Positions 44,135 to 52,093 of a stretch of 64,000 bases of DNA are shown piece after piece (position 1 is the first letter of the stretch; every line of letters begins with the position of its first letter). The stretch is taken from positions 2,666,001 through 2,730,000 of the forward strand of contig NZ_CP029197.1 in the NCBI RefSeq assembly GCF_008639165.1. The letters are read 5' to 3'. Below the pieces are notes generated by a model that did no database searches, was not told the origin of the DNA, and saw only the letters and a list, made by a program, of their open reading frames with translations. This DNA comes from Streptomyces venezuelae ATCC 10712 (GTDB taxonomy: Bacteria > Actinomycetota > Actinomycetes > Streptomycetales > Streptomycetaceae). Made by a program: the position numbers and the translations under genes.

Positions 44135-44177
44135 CTTCTAAGCACTTGGCCGCAGGTTCGAGTCCTGCCGGGGGCGC
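44135..44177. repeat. attR: attR of the integrated element
   Basis: Identical over 43 bases to 28062-28104 (3' half of tRNA-Arg). The sequence to its left does not continue the tRNA, so this is a fragment, not a second tRNA gene. Confidence 0.93.
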
Positions 44178-44186
44178 TCCGAGAAC

Positions 44187-44211
44187 GACCCTCCTTCGGG
44201 AGGGTCTTTTT
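44187..44211 (+). terminator. Rho-independent terminator after attR
   Basis: GACCCTCC-TTCG-GGAGGGTC followed by TTTTT. It closely resembles the terminator after attL, and the similarity continues for another 30 or so bases. This is either the original terminator of the tRNA or the end of a second element. Confidence 0.9.
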
Positions 44212-44604
44212 GCTGGTCGGGGGTGGTTTTCGGCCAGGAAAGGGAAGGTCCGGGAGTGGGGGCGGGGTGGCTGGGGGGGGCGGGTCGAGGGCCCGCACAT
44301 CCACGTCCCGCGGCGGGTGAACACCGATGGCGAAGCCCTAGCCGAGCCCCGCTTCGCCCTGGTCATCCCGGTCACCGAGGACCTCGCGGGGCTCTCTGCG
44401 GACTACCACGGGTGGCGCGGACGGCGGTCAGGTCGTGCGGCCGGGCAGGGCGGGACGGGCGGAAGTATGGAGTCCTCGCAGGGGGGGCAGTCCGCACGGG
44501 TGCCAAGACTTCGACGGCCCTACCGCGAGCGCCCGGCATGAATATGAGTCGACCTGGGCCGCTGTGCGAGAGACCCTCGACGTGAATCTCACCGAGGAGA
44601 CGCG
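44212..44604. other. non-coding or degraded flank
   Basis: G-rich sequence without a convincing gene. A forward frame around 44310-44540 reads NTDGEALAEPRFALVIPVTE and could be a decayed coding remnant. It ends with the GAGGAG Shine-Dalgarno of the next gene. Confidence 0.4.
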
Positions 44605-45198
44605 TTGATCACGGAGTACCAGCAGAAGCTGCGCGAGCGCTACCTCGCCGCCCCCGTCATGTCGGCCCCGGAGCCATGGCAGCCGGTACGTGACCGCGGA
44701 ACCCCCATCGGCGGCCTGCTCGGCATCGGCTTCGCCGTCCACCCCGACAGCGGGCACGACCTCGTCATGGTCGTCTCCAGCGACGGCCACGGGCTCTTCG
44801 ACACGGTCACCGGCGAGAAGATCGCCCGCGACCGGGACCCCCACCCCGACACCAGCACCCCCGACGCCCACCCAGACCTCGCCTGCCCCGGTCTCGGCCC
44901 GATCGAAGGCACCCAGGTCCGCATCGCCGGCATCTTCGGCGGCGGCCTCCACAGCACCACCCCCGACGGCTGGACCCTGGACGTCGTCAGCCCAGAGTGG
45001 CCCCACGACCGCGTCATCCTCTCCGCAGACGGTGGGGCCCACAAAGGCCCAGCAGGAGAGGCATGGTGGCACGTCTTCCACTCGGAGCACTCAGAACTTC
45101 GCACCGCCGGATTCTCGCCCTCCGGGCTTACCCTGGCCGTCGCCACCAGCAGCGACCTCACTCTCTGGACCCGCCGGCAGCTCCACTACGACAACTGA
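44605..45198 (+). CDS. hypothetical protein
   Basis: 197 residues from TTG 44605 (GAGGAG five bases upstream). It looks beta-rich: DLVMVVSSDGHGLFDTVTGE, GWTLDVVSPEW, FSPSGLTLAVATSSDLTLW. The last segment recalls WD-repeat or beta-propeller blades. Soluble, no known family. It is followed 35 bases later by another small gene in the same direction. Confidence 0.65.
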   Translation: MITEYQQKLRERYLAAPVMSAPEPWQPVRDRGTPIGGLLGIGFAVHPDSGHDLVMVVSSDGHGLFDTVTGEKIARDRDPHPDTSTPDAHPDLACPGLGPIEGTQVRIAGIFGGGLHSTTPDGWTLDVVSPEWPHDRVILSADGGAHKGPAGEAWWHVFHSEHSELRTAGFSPSGLTLAVATSSDLTLWTRRQLHYDN

Positions 45199-45233
45199 GC
45201 GCGGCTCCGACACCCAGGGGCGGGAAGGGGAGT

Positions 45234-45578
45234 ATGAACCGGGCAGCCCTGGCCGAGATGCTCAACGGACAGACCACAGCCTGCGAACCAGCGAAGGCAG
45301 TGCTTCTCGGCGGAGGCGACTTCGTCATCTGGGACGGCAACGTCCCCGCTCAGCAACTTGCCGGCATCTACGCCGCTCGCCTCCGGCGCGCGAGGAGACG
45401 GGGCACCGAGACACTCGCCCTGTCAGCCACCGTCGACATCCTCACCCGGTACGGCACCGCGCCGCTGCGACTCGGCTGCATCTCCACGCGCGACAGAACC
45501 TGGGCCTTCATGCTCTTCCTCACCGACGATGCCAGCGTCGTCCTGGCCTGCACGGGAGTCCGCCAAGCCAACTCCTGA
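45234..45578 (+). CDS. hypothetical protein
   Basis: 114 residues from ATG 45234, preceded by GGAAGGGGAG. Begins MNRAALAEMLNGQTTACEP and includes FVIWDGNVPAQQLAGIYAARL and WAFMLFLTDDASVVLACTG. Small soluble alpha/beta protein; no family recognised. Probably cotranscribed with 44605. Confidence 0.65.
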   Translation: MNRAALAEMLNGQTTACEPAKAVLLGGGDFVIWDGNVPAQQLAGIYAARLRRARRRGTETLALSATVDILTRYGTAPLRLGCISTRDRTWAFMLFLTDDASVVLACTGVRQANS

Positions 45579-45654
45579 CAGCCCGCGTGTCCGTCGGTGG
45601 TGAGGGATCGCGTCTGTCACCTGACGAGGGATAGCTCGCGTACAAGGAAAACCG

Positions 45655-46440
45655 TCACCAGCCTCCAGCAGGTACGGGCCCGTCAGGTGAGTGGTGGGGT
45701 TCGTTCTCGGCCGCGTACTGGTCACCGATGACGAAAGTGCTCGCGCATTCGGGGCATTCGGCGCGGCCGAACAGCCAGGTGATTCCCTCAGCCAACTGGA
45801 CAAAGCCGAGGCCACAGGCTGTTTCGTGCATCCATGCGGCCAAGCCGTCGAGATCGCTCGGGTCGGCTTGCTGGAGCGGGCGGCGGCGGATGTCTCCCTG
45901 GTCCCAGTCGCGATGGGCCGAGTAGCGGCCGTAGATACCGATCGCGACGGTGACGCTGAGGTGGCAGTGAGGGCAGCCGACCCCGTAGAAGCCGTCTTCG
46001 AAGTCGAACTCGGCCAGGCTCCACACGCTCGCCCCGGCGATTGCGAGATGAGCGCGGAAGAGGGCCATCGCGGTCGTCGCCGACAGGTCATTGTCGTTGA
46101 GGCGCCGGGAAACCATCCGTTTCAGTTCGACGATCACCGGAGCCAAGGTCCTGATGAGATCGTCGGCGCCGTGGTCCTGATGGACTCCCGCCATGATTGC
46201 ACCGGCCAGGTCCAACGCCCGGTCCCCGGCGGTCGTCTCTCCGGCGCGGGCGATATCCCGCAGATGCGGGAGCGCGGCAAAGCTCGCGGCCGAGACGGTG
46301 AGCCCCTCGGTGGCCAAGAGATGCCAGAGTTCCCGCCACGCTTCCTCATCGTGGGACGGCGATCGCAGAACCCGCTCGAGAACGGGCGGGACCTCGTCGT
46401 ACGGCCCGCGCCCGTACCTCGGCAAGCGCCATTCGATCAT
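45655..46440 (-). CDS. hypothetical protein with zinc-binding Cys pairs
   Basis: 261 residues from ATG 46440. A helical repeat-like first half (ELWHLLATEGLTVSAASFAA, LPHLRDIA) is followed by CPHC...CPEC pairs that should bind zinc. The style fits Streptomyces immunity-like proteins, but no named family was recognised. Confidence 0.65.
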   Translation of the reverse strand: MIEWRLPRYGRGPYDEVPPVLERVLRSPSHDEEAWRELWHLLATEGLTVSAASFAALPHLRDIARAGETTAGDRALDLAGAIMAGVHQDHGADDLIRTLAPVIVELKRMVSRRLNDNDLSATTAMALFRAHLAIAGASVWSLAEFDFEDGFYGVGCPHCHLSVTVAIGIYGRYSAHRDWDQGDIRRRPLQQADPSDLDGLAAWMHETACGLGFVQLAEGITWLFGRAECPECASTFVIGDQYAAENEPHHSPDGPVPAGGW

Positions 46441-46523
46441 TCGCCGATTCAAGCACGGGCCGCATGGGTCCGAACCGGCGAGATCGTGCGTCCTGACCGG
46501 ATGACGCGGCCGAATTCGGACAT

Positions 46524-46983
46524 GTGAAGGTGCACTTCCGCCTTGAGACGGACGGTGATTGGCCGCCCGCCTCAGTAGAGAGTCTGTGGGCTTTCGACCG
46601 GGGCGATGGCACCGTGCGACTCGACAACACTCCTTGGTTCGTACGCGGCGTGGCGTGCGGAGACGTCCTCACCACCCACCCCGACGAGGACGGCGTTCAC
46701 CGGCCGGGCCAGGTGGTATCGCCGTCGCAGAACGCCGATCCGGCTGCTCGTGCTGTGTGACAAGGGATCTAGCGCGGCGCGGCAAAGCGTTCTGAACGCC
46801 TTCGCGGAACTGGGAGTGGGCGGAGAGGGGATCGAGCGGTTCGGCATGGTCGCTCTGGATGTGCCGCCGGAGGTAGACCTCGCAAAGGTCCAGCGGCTCC
46901 TCGATCACGGCGTGGCCCAAGAGTGGTGGGACATGGAAGAGGGCTGCATCACCGACGCCTGGCGGACAGCACGGACCCGATGA
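46524..46983 (+). pseudogene. DUF4265 protein, frameshifted
   Basis: The first part (HFRLETDGDWPPASVESLWA, then LDNTPWFVRGVACGDVL) is the N-terminal half of a DUF4265 domain in one frame (46524-46760). The continuation (IRLLVLCDKGSSAARQSV, then IERFGMVALDVPPEVDLAKV) is in the +1 frame and ends at 46983. The switch occurs near 46720-46745. Either a real inactivating frameshift or a sequencing error. The family is typical of small Streptomyces immunity-like genes. Confidence 0.7.
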
Positions 46984-47206
46984 GATGCGCGCTCCGGTCA
47001 CCAGCCGACAGTGCCAGCAGAAGTCCCGTCCGGGCGGAGGCAGAGCGGTCTGCGTTGCATCCGCCGGGCCGCCTCTTCGAGCCGGGCCCCGATCCTGGGC
47101 TCGGCGGGAGGTGTCCGGGCCTGTGGCACTGCGGTTTTACATTCCGTCGGCCGATCAGACGGACGGGAAGTAGCGTCACCCAGTCGGCTGTTGGTGGTGG
47201 TCCCGG

Positions 47207-47659
47207 TCAGTGGTCGAACTGCTCGAGGTGGCGGCGTAGGAGGTCGCCGATGGACTTGTGGTCGCCTTCGGTTGGTAGGGGCGAGGGGGTGTCCTCGCCG
47301 TTCGTCATGGCGAGGCTGCTGGCGAAGCGGACGAGGTCGGGTGCCGGAGCGAAGGAGTCGCGCAGCCAGACGGCGAAGGTGCCGGCTTCGCCCGCCGTCG
47401 CGTCGGTGAGGGTGATGTAGGCGTAGTCGGGCTCGGTGATGGCCGCGGTGCCGTCCAGCCACACGTCCGGCGCCAGCTCGACCTCGAAGTCCAGCACCGT
47501 CGTCTCGTGAACGCTGGAACGGCGGTGCCCGATGGTGGGGTCGGGAAACGCCTCGCGCAGCGCCCGCTCCAGGGAGTCCAGCGTGGCGTGCCAGGCTCCT
47601 CCGTTCCCCTCGGGTGGATAGAAGGCGAAGTTCGTCCGGATGTTCCGTTCCGTGGCCAT
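47207..47659 (-). CDS. hypothetical protein
   Basis: 150 residues from ATG 47659, with GAGGAAGA in front. Begins MATERNIRTNFAFYPPEGNG. Alpha/beta, soluble; FAVWLRDSFAPAPDLVRFAS near the middle. The frame is open upstream to an ATG at 47803 and further into integrase-like sequence, so an N-terminal fusion to a relic is possible, but the Shine-Dalgarno supports 47659. Confidence 0.6.
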   Translation of the reverse strand: MATERNIRTNFAFYPPEGNGGAWHATLDSLERALREAFPDPTIGHRRSSVHETTVLDFEVELAPDVWLDGTAAITEPDYAYITLTDATAGEAGTFAVWLRDSFAPAPDLVRFASSLAMTNGEDTPSPLPTEGDHKSIGDLLRRHLEQFDH

Positions 47660-47815
47660 GGTCTTCCTCGTTCTCAGGGGACCTACCGCGTCGAGCGGGG
47701 CGTGCCCGTCATCGCCATCATGGACTGCCACGTAGACGGCGTTGTTCCGCCCGTTGGTCACGATCTCCCCGCCCCGGATCTCGCTGTTCGCGGGGTTGGC
47801 CATGGCCTGCTTGTA

Positions 47816-47892
47816 CCGGACGAGTTGCGTGGTCTTCGTCTTCCCTCGCCCACAGAGGTCTTCCAGAACTTCACGTCGTACGGCGTGTCCAT
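47816..47892 (-). pseudogene. integrase 5' relic
   Basis: About 77 bases closely match the first 25 codons of the AICE int gene, including start ATG 47892 and MDTPYDVKFWKTSV. A one-base deletion then shifts the frame, after which GKTKTT continues in another frame. The rest of the integrase is missing. It is evidence of a second, decayed element in the same orientation. Confidence 0.8.
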
Positions 47893-48149
47893 GGGACCCC
47901 ACGCCCGCACCCGCGTTGGGGGGTATCCCCGCCCTGCTCGACGGCCGCCTCTTGCCGGCACGGCAGCTGGCCAAGGTGAAGCAGACCATCCCCGTGAGCG
48001 CGGGGACGGCGGGTACATCGCCCTCAACGGCGTCACCGATGACGGGCGTCGCAGACACCAAGGAGCACCAGCCCACCCCACCCTTGATCGGCGCGACCGG
48101 GGATGAATAGGTTTGCCGCCGGCAACGGACGAACAGGCAGGTGGGGCGG

Positions 48150-48731
48150 ATGACCGCATGGGACGAGCTGGTGCAGCTGTTCGGGCCGCCGCCGGCACGA
48201 GAGCTGTCCCCCGGCGACTGGACCGAGGTCGAGGACTACGTCGGTTCGGCGCTGCCCGGCGACTTCAAGAAGTTCCTTGACGCCTATGGCACCGGGGTGA
48301 TCAGCGGAGAGCTGGTGGTCTTCCACCCCCGAGGGTCCAGTCCGCTGCTCGCGCGGATGCAGCAGATCAGCGAGTCGTTCGGGCAGTCGTGGCGACGCGA
48401 CCCGGGCGCGTACCCCTTCCGGTTCCACCCCGAGCCGGGCGGGCTCATCTCGTGGGGATACGACTACTCCGGCGATGAGCACTTCTTCTGGCCGTGCGAC
48501 CCGGACCCGGACCATTGGAAGGTGGTCACCAACATCAACGGGGCGGACCCCCACGTCTTCGACGGATCGTTCACCCACTTTGTGGTTTCCTTCGTCCGGC
48601 AACTGCGCGATGTCGACCCGCACCATGGAATCGACCCGGCCGCCTTGGAGTTCCTTGAGCCGGAAGACCTGAACGAGCTGGTGGAACGCGGAGAGATCGG
48701 GCCGTTCCAGCCGAGCTTCGAACCGTTCTGA
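48150..48731 (+). CDS. SMI1/KNR4 (SUKH) family protein
   Basis: 193 residues from ATG 48150. The SUKH core is visible: EVEDYVGSALPGDFKKFLDA, then YGTGVISGELVVFHPRG, and later YDYSGDEHFFW. Bacterial SUKH proteins are mostly immunity proteins against nuclease or other polymorphic toxins. No toxin is encoded next to it, so it may be an orphan that protects against neighbours' toxins. Confidence 0.82.
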   Translation: MTAWDELVQLFGPPPARELSPGDWTEVEDYVGSALPGDFKKFLDAYGTGVISGELVVFHPRGSSPLLARMQQISESFGQSWRRDPGAYPFRFHPEPGGLISWGYDYSGDEHFFWPCDPDPDHWKVVTNINGADPHVFDGSFTHFVVSFVRQLRDVDPHHGIDPAALEFLEPEDLNELVERGEIGPFQPSFEPF

Positions 48732-48834
48732 TGTTGCCCGGGATCGAGTGTCGAGACATCTCCCCGTGGTGGCTGGGCGGTCTCGCCAACTCCCTTGCCA
48801 GGGCGCTTCCCACTGCCTTGTTAGCCTGCTCGGC

Positions 48835-50088
48835 ATGGTCGAGGGCGGGTTGGGTGGGCGGATAGCGGGTGTGGTGGGGGGCAGTGGGCCCGAGCGGGTG
48901 CTTGTTGCTGCCAGTTTTGTCAATCGGGTCGGCAACGGGTTGTTCAACGCCGCGTCGGCGATGTACTTCACCTTGATCGTGGGCCTGCCCGCCGCTCATG
49001 TCGGTGCGGCGCTGACCATTGCCGGGCTCGTCGGGCTTTCCGCCGGGATTCCGGGTGGGCATCTCGCCGACCGGCGCGGGGCGCGCGCGGTCATGATGGG
49101 GGCCCTCGTCGTTCAGGCGGTGTCGATGGCGGCGCTCGTCCTCGTCGAGAGCTGGCTCGCGTTCACGGTCGTCGCCACGGTCGACCAGGTCGCCGCCGCT
49201 GTCGGCGGGGCGGCCTCGGGCGCGCTGGTGGCCCGGGTCGGGGGCGAGCGTCCGGCGGCGTTCCGGGCGAAGTTGCGGACCTTCGTCAATCTGGGCGTGG
49301 TGCTCGGGACCGTCGGGTCCGGGCTCGCGTTGGCGGCGGGCACCCGCGGTGCCTACGTCACGCTCATCCTGGGCAACGCGGCGAGCTTCGCCCTGTGCGC
49401 GGCCCTTCTTCTCCTGCTGCCGCACTACCCCGTACTGAAAGCACCCCCGCGCGAGCGTCGCCTGCCCGCGTTCGCCGACCGGCCGTACCTGGTGTTCACC
49501 GCCCTCTACGGGGCCATGGGGCTGCAGTACTCCACGGTGTCCCTGCTCCTGCCGATCTGGATCGCCCAGCACACCGAGGCGCCGCGGTGGACCGCGGCCG
49601 CGGTGTTCGCCGTCAACGCCGCCTTCTGTGTCCTCCTGCAGACCCGGATCGGTTCCCGCATCGAGACTCCGCACGACGGCGGCAGGGCGTTCCGCACCGC
49701 CGGGCTGCTCTTCCTCGTCAGCTGTCCGATGATGGCGCTCGCCGCGTACACCCCGGTGTGGTCGGCGGCGGGGCTCCTCATCGCGGCGATCTTCGTCCAC
49801 AGCCTCGGGGAGATCTGGGAGTCCTCCGCCGGCTTCGCCCTCGGTTTCGGCCTCGCCCCCGACCACGCCCAGGGCCAGTACCAGGGTCTCCTCGGCCTCG
49901 GGTTCAGCGCGGGTCAGGCCGTCGCCCCCGCGATCCTCACCACGGTGGTGCTCGGCCTCGGCGTGACGGGCTGGCTGCTCCTCGCCGTCTTCTTCGCGGC
50001 GGTGGGCGCCGCCGGCCCCGCCCTCGCCCGTTGGGGCGTACGGACCCGGCCGGGGCAGGCAGTCGTCGCGGAGGCGGCCGCCGCCTGA
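48835..50088 (+). CDS. MFS transporter
   Basis: 417 residues, with about 12 membrane helices and the MFS loop 2-3 motif as GGHLADRRGARAVM. ATG 48835 has no clear Shine-Dalgarno; TAGCCT six to seven bases before it could be a -10 box of a leaderless transcript. Likely a drug or metabolite exporter; substrate unknown. It marks the return to typical chromosome after the degraded flank. Confidence 0.85.
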   Translation: MVEGGLGGRIAGVVGGSGPERVLVAASFVNRVGNGLFNAASAMYFTLIVGLPAAHVGAALTIAGLVGLSAGIPGGHLADRRGARAVMMGALVVQAVSMAALVLVESWLAFTVVATVDQVAAAVGGAASGALVARVGGERPAAFRAKLRTFVNLGVVLGTVGSGLALAAGTRGAYVTLILGNAASFALCAALLLLLPHYPVLKAPPRERRLPAFADRPYLVFTALYGAMGLQYSTVSLLLPIWIAQHTEAPRWTAAAVFAVNAAFCVLLQTRIGSRIETPHDGGRAFRTAGLLFLVSCPMMALAAYTPVWSAAGLLIAAIFVHSLGEIWESSAGFALGFGLAPDHAQGQYQGLLGLGFSAGQAVAPAILTTVVLGLGVTGWLLLAVFFAAVGAAGPALARWGVRTRPGQAVVAEAAAA

Positions 50089-50106
50089 GCGGAGGCGGCC
50101 GCCGCC
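50068..50106. repeat. tandem duplication spanning the MFS stop codon
   Basis: GCGGAGGCGGCCGCCGCC occurs at 50068-50085 and 50089-50106, separated by the TGA stop. Each copy contains a GGCGGCCGCC palindrome that could help terminate transcription. Confidence 0.85.
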
Positions 50107-50203
50107 GGCTGACCCGGGGGTGGGTGGCAGCCGCCCGCGGCGAGTGGCTGCCGGACCCCGGCGAGACGTGCCTCCCCGCCGGGGTGGTGCGCGGTGCGCG
50201 GTC

Positions 50204-50368
50204 TCAGCGCTCTTCTCGGAAGTCGACGTGGCGGCCGGCCATCGGGTCGTACTTGCGCAGCACCAGACGGTCCGGGTCGTTGCGCCGGTTCTTGCGGGTG
50301 ACGTAGGTGAAGCCCGTGCCCTCGGTGGAGCGGAGCTTGATGACGGGGCGGAGTTCGTTGCGTGCCAT
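50204..50368 (-). CDS. rpmG: 50S ribosomal protein L33, zinc-independent paralogue
   Basis: 54 residues ([19 protein letters not shown]...). It lacks the CxxC pairs of zinc-binding L33, so it is the C-minus form that replaces the zinc protein under zinc shortage. In Streptomyces such paralogues are repressed by Zur. ATG 50368 has no Shine-Dalgarno; TACACT lies six bases upstream, suggesting a leaderless mRNA. It follows the ComB-like gene by 4 bases. Confidence 0.93.
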   Translation of the reverse strand: MARNELRPVIKLRSTEGTGFTYVTRKNRRNDPDRLVLRKYDPMAGRHVDFREER

Positions 50369-50372
50369 GACG

Positions 50373-51074
50373 TCAGTGTACCGGAATGGTTTTCATTACC
50401 ATTAGGCTGCTCGGGCCCTCCAGGGCCGCCGCCATGGCGAAGGGGAAACGGTCCAGCTCAAGGCAGAGCTCGACGTCGTCGGGGTGGGTCCCTTGCCGTA
50501 TCCCCTCCGTCAGCTCGGCGGCGGCGCGCGACCCGGCGGCGCGGCGGAGGAACTCGCCCGCGTCCGCCTCCTCCCCCGCCGCCCGGCGGGCTATGTACTG
50601 GGCGCACGCCAGGTCCTCGTCGGCCCGCCCGTCCTCGCCGGTCACCACGAACGTGACGGGTTCGCCGCCGCGGGTCCGCAGCACGCGGGCCGTCGCCTCC
50701 GCCACCACGAAGCTCGCGCACAGGACGAGCCCCGCCTCCTTGACCGCGAGGGCCCCCACGGTTCCCGCCGTGGTCTTCTGCACGACGGTCCTGCCACGGA
50801 GGTCGACGGACCGCAGCAGGCCGGGTGAGTTGACGGCGTCGAACCCGGGCGCCGCCGGGCCGTCCTTGAGCGTCACCCAGTCCGGGTGGCGGGCCTTGAG
50901 CGCCAGCGCCTCGTCCAGCGACTCGGCGAGCACGATCTTCTCCGCCCCCTGGGCGAAGGCCCAGGCGGCCACGGTGAAGGCGCGCATGACGTCGACCACG
51001 ACCGCCACGGCGGGGGCTTCGGCGAGGTCTGCGTGTCGGGTGACTTCGGCTGTGCCGAGGAATCGGGCGTCCAT
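50373..51074 (-). CDS. 2-phosphosulfolactate phosphatase (ComB) family protein
   Basis: 233 residues. The ComB fold is recognised by [33 protein letters not shown] and the C-terminal [16 protein letters not shown]. The family removes phosphate from 2-phosphosulfolactate in coenzyme M synthesis in archaea; in Streptomyces the substrate is unknown. The last 12 residues ([11 protein letters not shown]) are encoded by the Zur-box promoter of rpmG. Confidence 0.82.
   Translation of the reverse strand: MDARFLGTAEVTRHADLAEAPAVAVVVDVMRAFTVAAWAFAQGAEKIVLAESLDEALALKARHPDWVTLKDGPAAPGFDAVNSPGLLRSVDLRGRTVVQKTTAGTVGALAVKEAGLVLCASFVVAEATARVLRTRGGEPVTFVVTGEDGRADEDLACAQYIARRAAGEEADAGEFLRRAAGSRAAAELTEGIRQGTHPDDVELCLELDRFPFAMAAALEGPSSLMVMKTIPVH
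50385..50403 (-). promoter_or_regulatory. putative Zur box for rpmG
   Basis: AATGGT-TTTCATT-ACCATT: perfect 6-bp arms around an A/T-rich centre (reverse strand reads TGGTAATGAAAACCA), as in actinomycete Zur operators. It sits 17 bases before rpmG, next to the -10 box, and inside the last codons of the ComB-like gene. Confidence 0.7.
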
Positions 51075-51195
51075 ACGGTCATGATCACGCCCGTCCGGAC
51101 CGCGGCCACGGGAGAGTGACCCACGTCACGCGGAGTAGGTCGATCCGGAGCATGTCCCGTACGCACCGCGTGCATGGTCCGTGGGCGGGCGGGAA

Positions 51196-51232
51196 GGCGC
51201 CCCTCGTACGCGGGGCGCCTCGCGTACGAGGC
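51196..51232. promoter_or_regulatory. two overlapping hairpins in the divergent region
   Basis: GGCGCCCC (51196-51203) pairs with GGGGCGCC (51212-51219). The end of this stem overlaps a second one, GCCTCG-CGTA-CGAGGC (51217-51232). Both cannot fully form at once. They lie 60-100 bases upstream of the HhH-GPD gene and could act in its leader. Confidence 0.45.
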
Positions 51233-51294
51233 GCGCGGTCGCCGATGCCCGCGCCGCGAGCGCCCCCGGAAACCCGGAGCCCCCAGGACCGCCC

Positions 51295-51939
51295 ATGGAC
51301 ACCGACGCAGTGATCGGCCGGCTGCTGCGGGAGCACGGCCGGACGTACGCCGACGAGGCGGGGATCGTGCTGCACGACAAGCCCGCCCCGCTCTACCAGC
51401 TGCTCGTCCTGACCGTCCTCTGCTCCGTCCGCATCCGGGCCGACATCGCCACCGCCGCCGCCCGCGAACTCTTCTCCGACGGGCTGCGGACCCCCTCCGC
51501 CATGGCGGACTCCTCGTGGCAACAACGGGTGGACGCCCTCGGGCGGGCCCATTACGTCCGGTACGACGAGAGCACGGCCACCGCCCTCGGCGAGGGCGCG
51601 CGGCTCGTCCTCGACCGCTACCGGGGTGACCTGCGGCAGCTCCGCGAGGAGGCCGCGGGCGATCCGGACGCCCTGCGCGGGCTCCTCCGCGAGGTGCCCC
51701 GGATCGGGCCCGTCGGCGCCGGCATCTTCTGCCGTGAGGCGCAGGCCGTCTGGCCGGAGCTGCGCCCGTACTTCGACGAGCGGTCCCTGACGGCCGCCGC
51801 CCGGCTGGGTCTCCCCCACACCCCGGCCGGTCTCGCCCGGCACGTCGACCCGGCGGACCTCTCCCGCCTGGCCGCCGCTCTCATACGGGTCAGTCTGACC
51901 CGTGGGAGTCCGGCGGCGGAGCGCCGCGCCGCCGCGTGA
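51295..51939 (+). CDS. HhH-GPD endonuclease III-like DNA repair protein
   Basis: 214 residues from ATG 51295. It has the helical HhH-GPD arrangement, with a helix-hairpin-helix at VPRIGPVGAGIFCRE and an Asp in PYFDERSL near the expected catalytic position. It lacks the four C-terminal cysteines of the iron-sulphur cluster. Probably a base-excision or related DNA repair enzyme, but residues are not well enough conserved to name a substrate. Confidence 0.72.
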   Translation: MDTDAVIGRLLREHGRTYADEAGIVLHDKPAPLYQLLVLTVLCSVRIRADIATAAARELFSDGLRTPSAMADSSWQQRVDALGRAHYVRYDESTATALGEGARLVLDRYRGDLRQLREEAAGDPDALRGLLREVPRIGPVGAGIFCREAQAVWPELRPYFDERSLTAAARLGLPHTPAGLARHVDPADLSRLAAALIRVSLTRGSPAAERRAAA

Positions 51940-52093
51940 GGCACCCCTGCGCCCGTAAGTCGGGCTGTCTCCCGTCCTGTTGACGCCGTGTTGAGCGTTC
52001 GTTGGTGTCGCCCGCGACGGTGTTCCCACAGACCGGCCGGGCCGCGCCGCGACAGGGGTGCGCGGCCACCGGCCGGACGGAGAGGGAGCCCTC

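Larger units (their letters stand above)
28062..44177. mobile_element. actinomycete integrative and conjugative element (AICE), about 16.1 kb
   Basis: Bounded by perfect 43-bp direct repeats made of the tRNA-Arg 3' end. In order from the tRNA it has int, xis, an iteron-like array, a DUF3631 ATPase and primase-polymerase, a RapZ-C-like protein, a candidate clt array, traB (FtsK-type), Spd-like and other small transfer genes, then an XRE, NUDIX and HD block, a GntR repressor and a cargo gene. Gene content and order match pSAM2-type AICEs: double-stranded DNA transfer by a single FtsK-like protein and site-specific integration in a tRNA. The replication genes suggest the primase-polymerase (RepPP) class. 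No obvious break was seen in the core genes, so it may be active. Confidence 0.93.

Noticed and set aside
44135..44177. Second tRNA gene
   Set aside because: Only the 3' half is present; the upstream bases cannot form the acceptor and D arms. It is attR.
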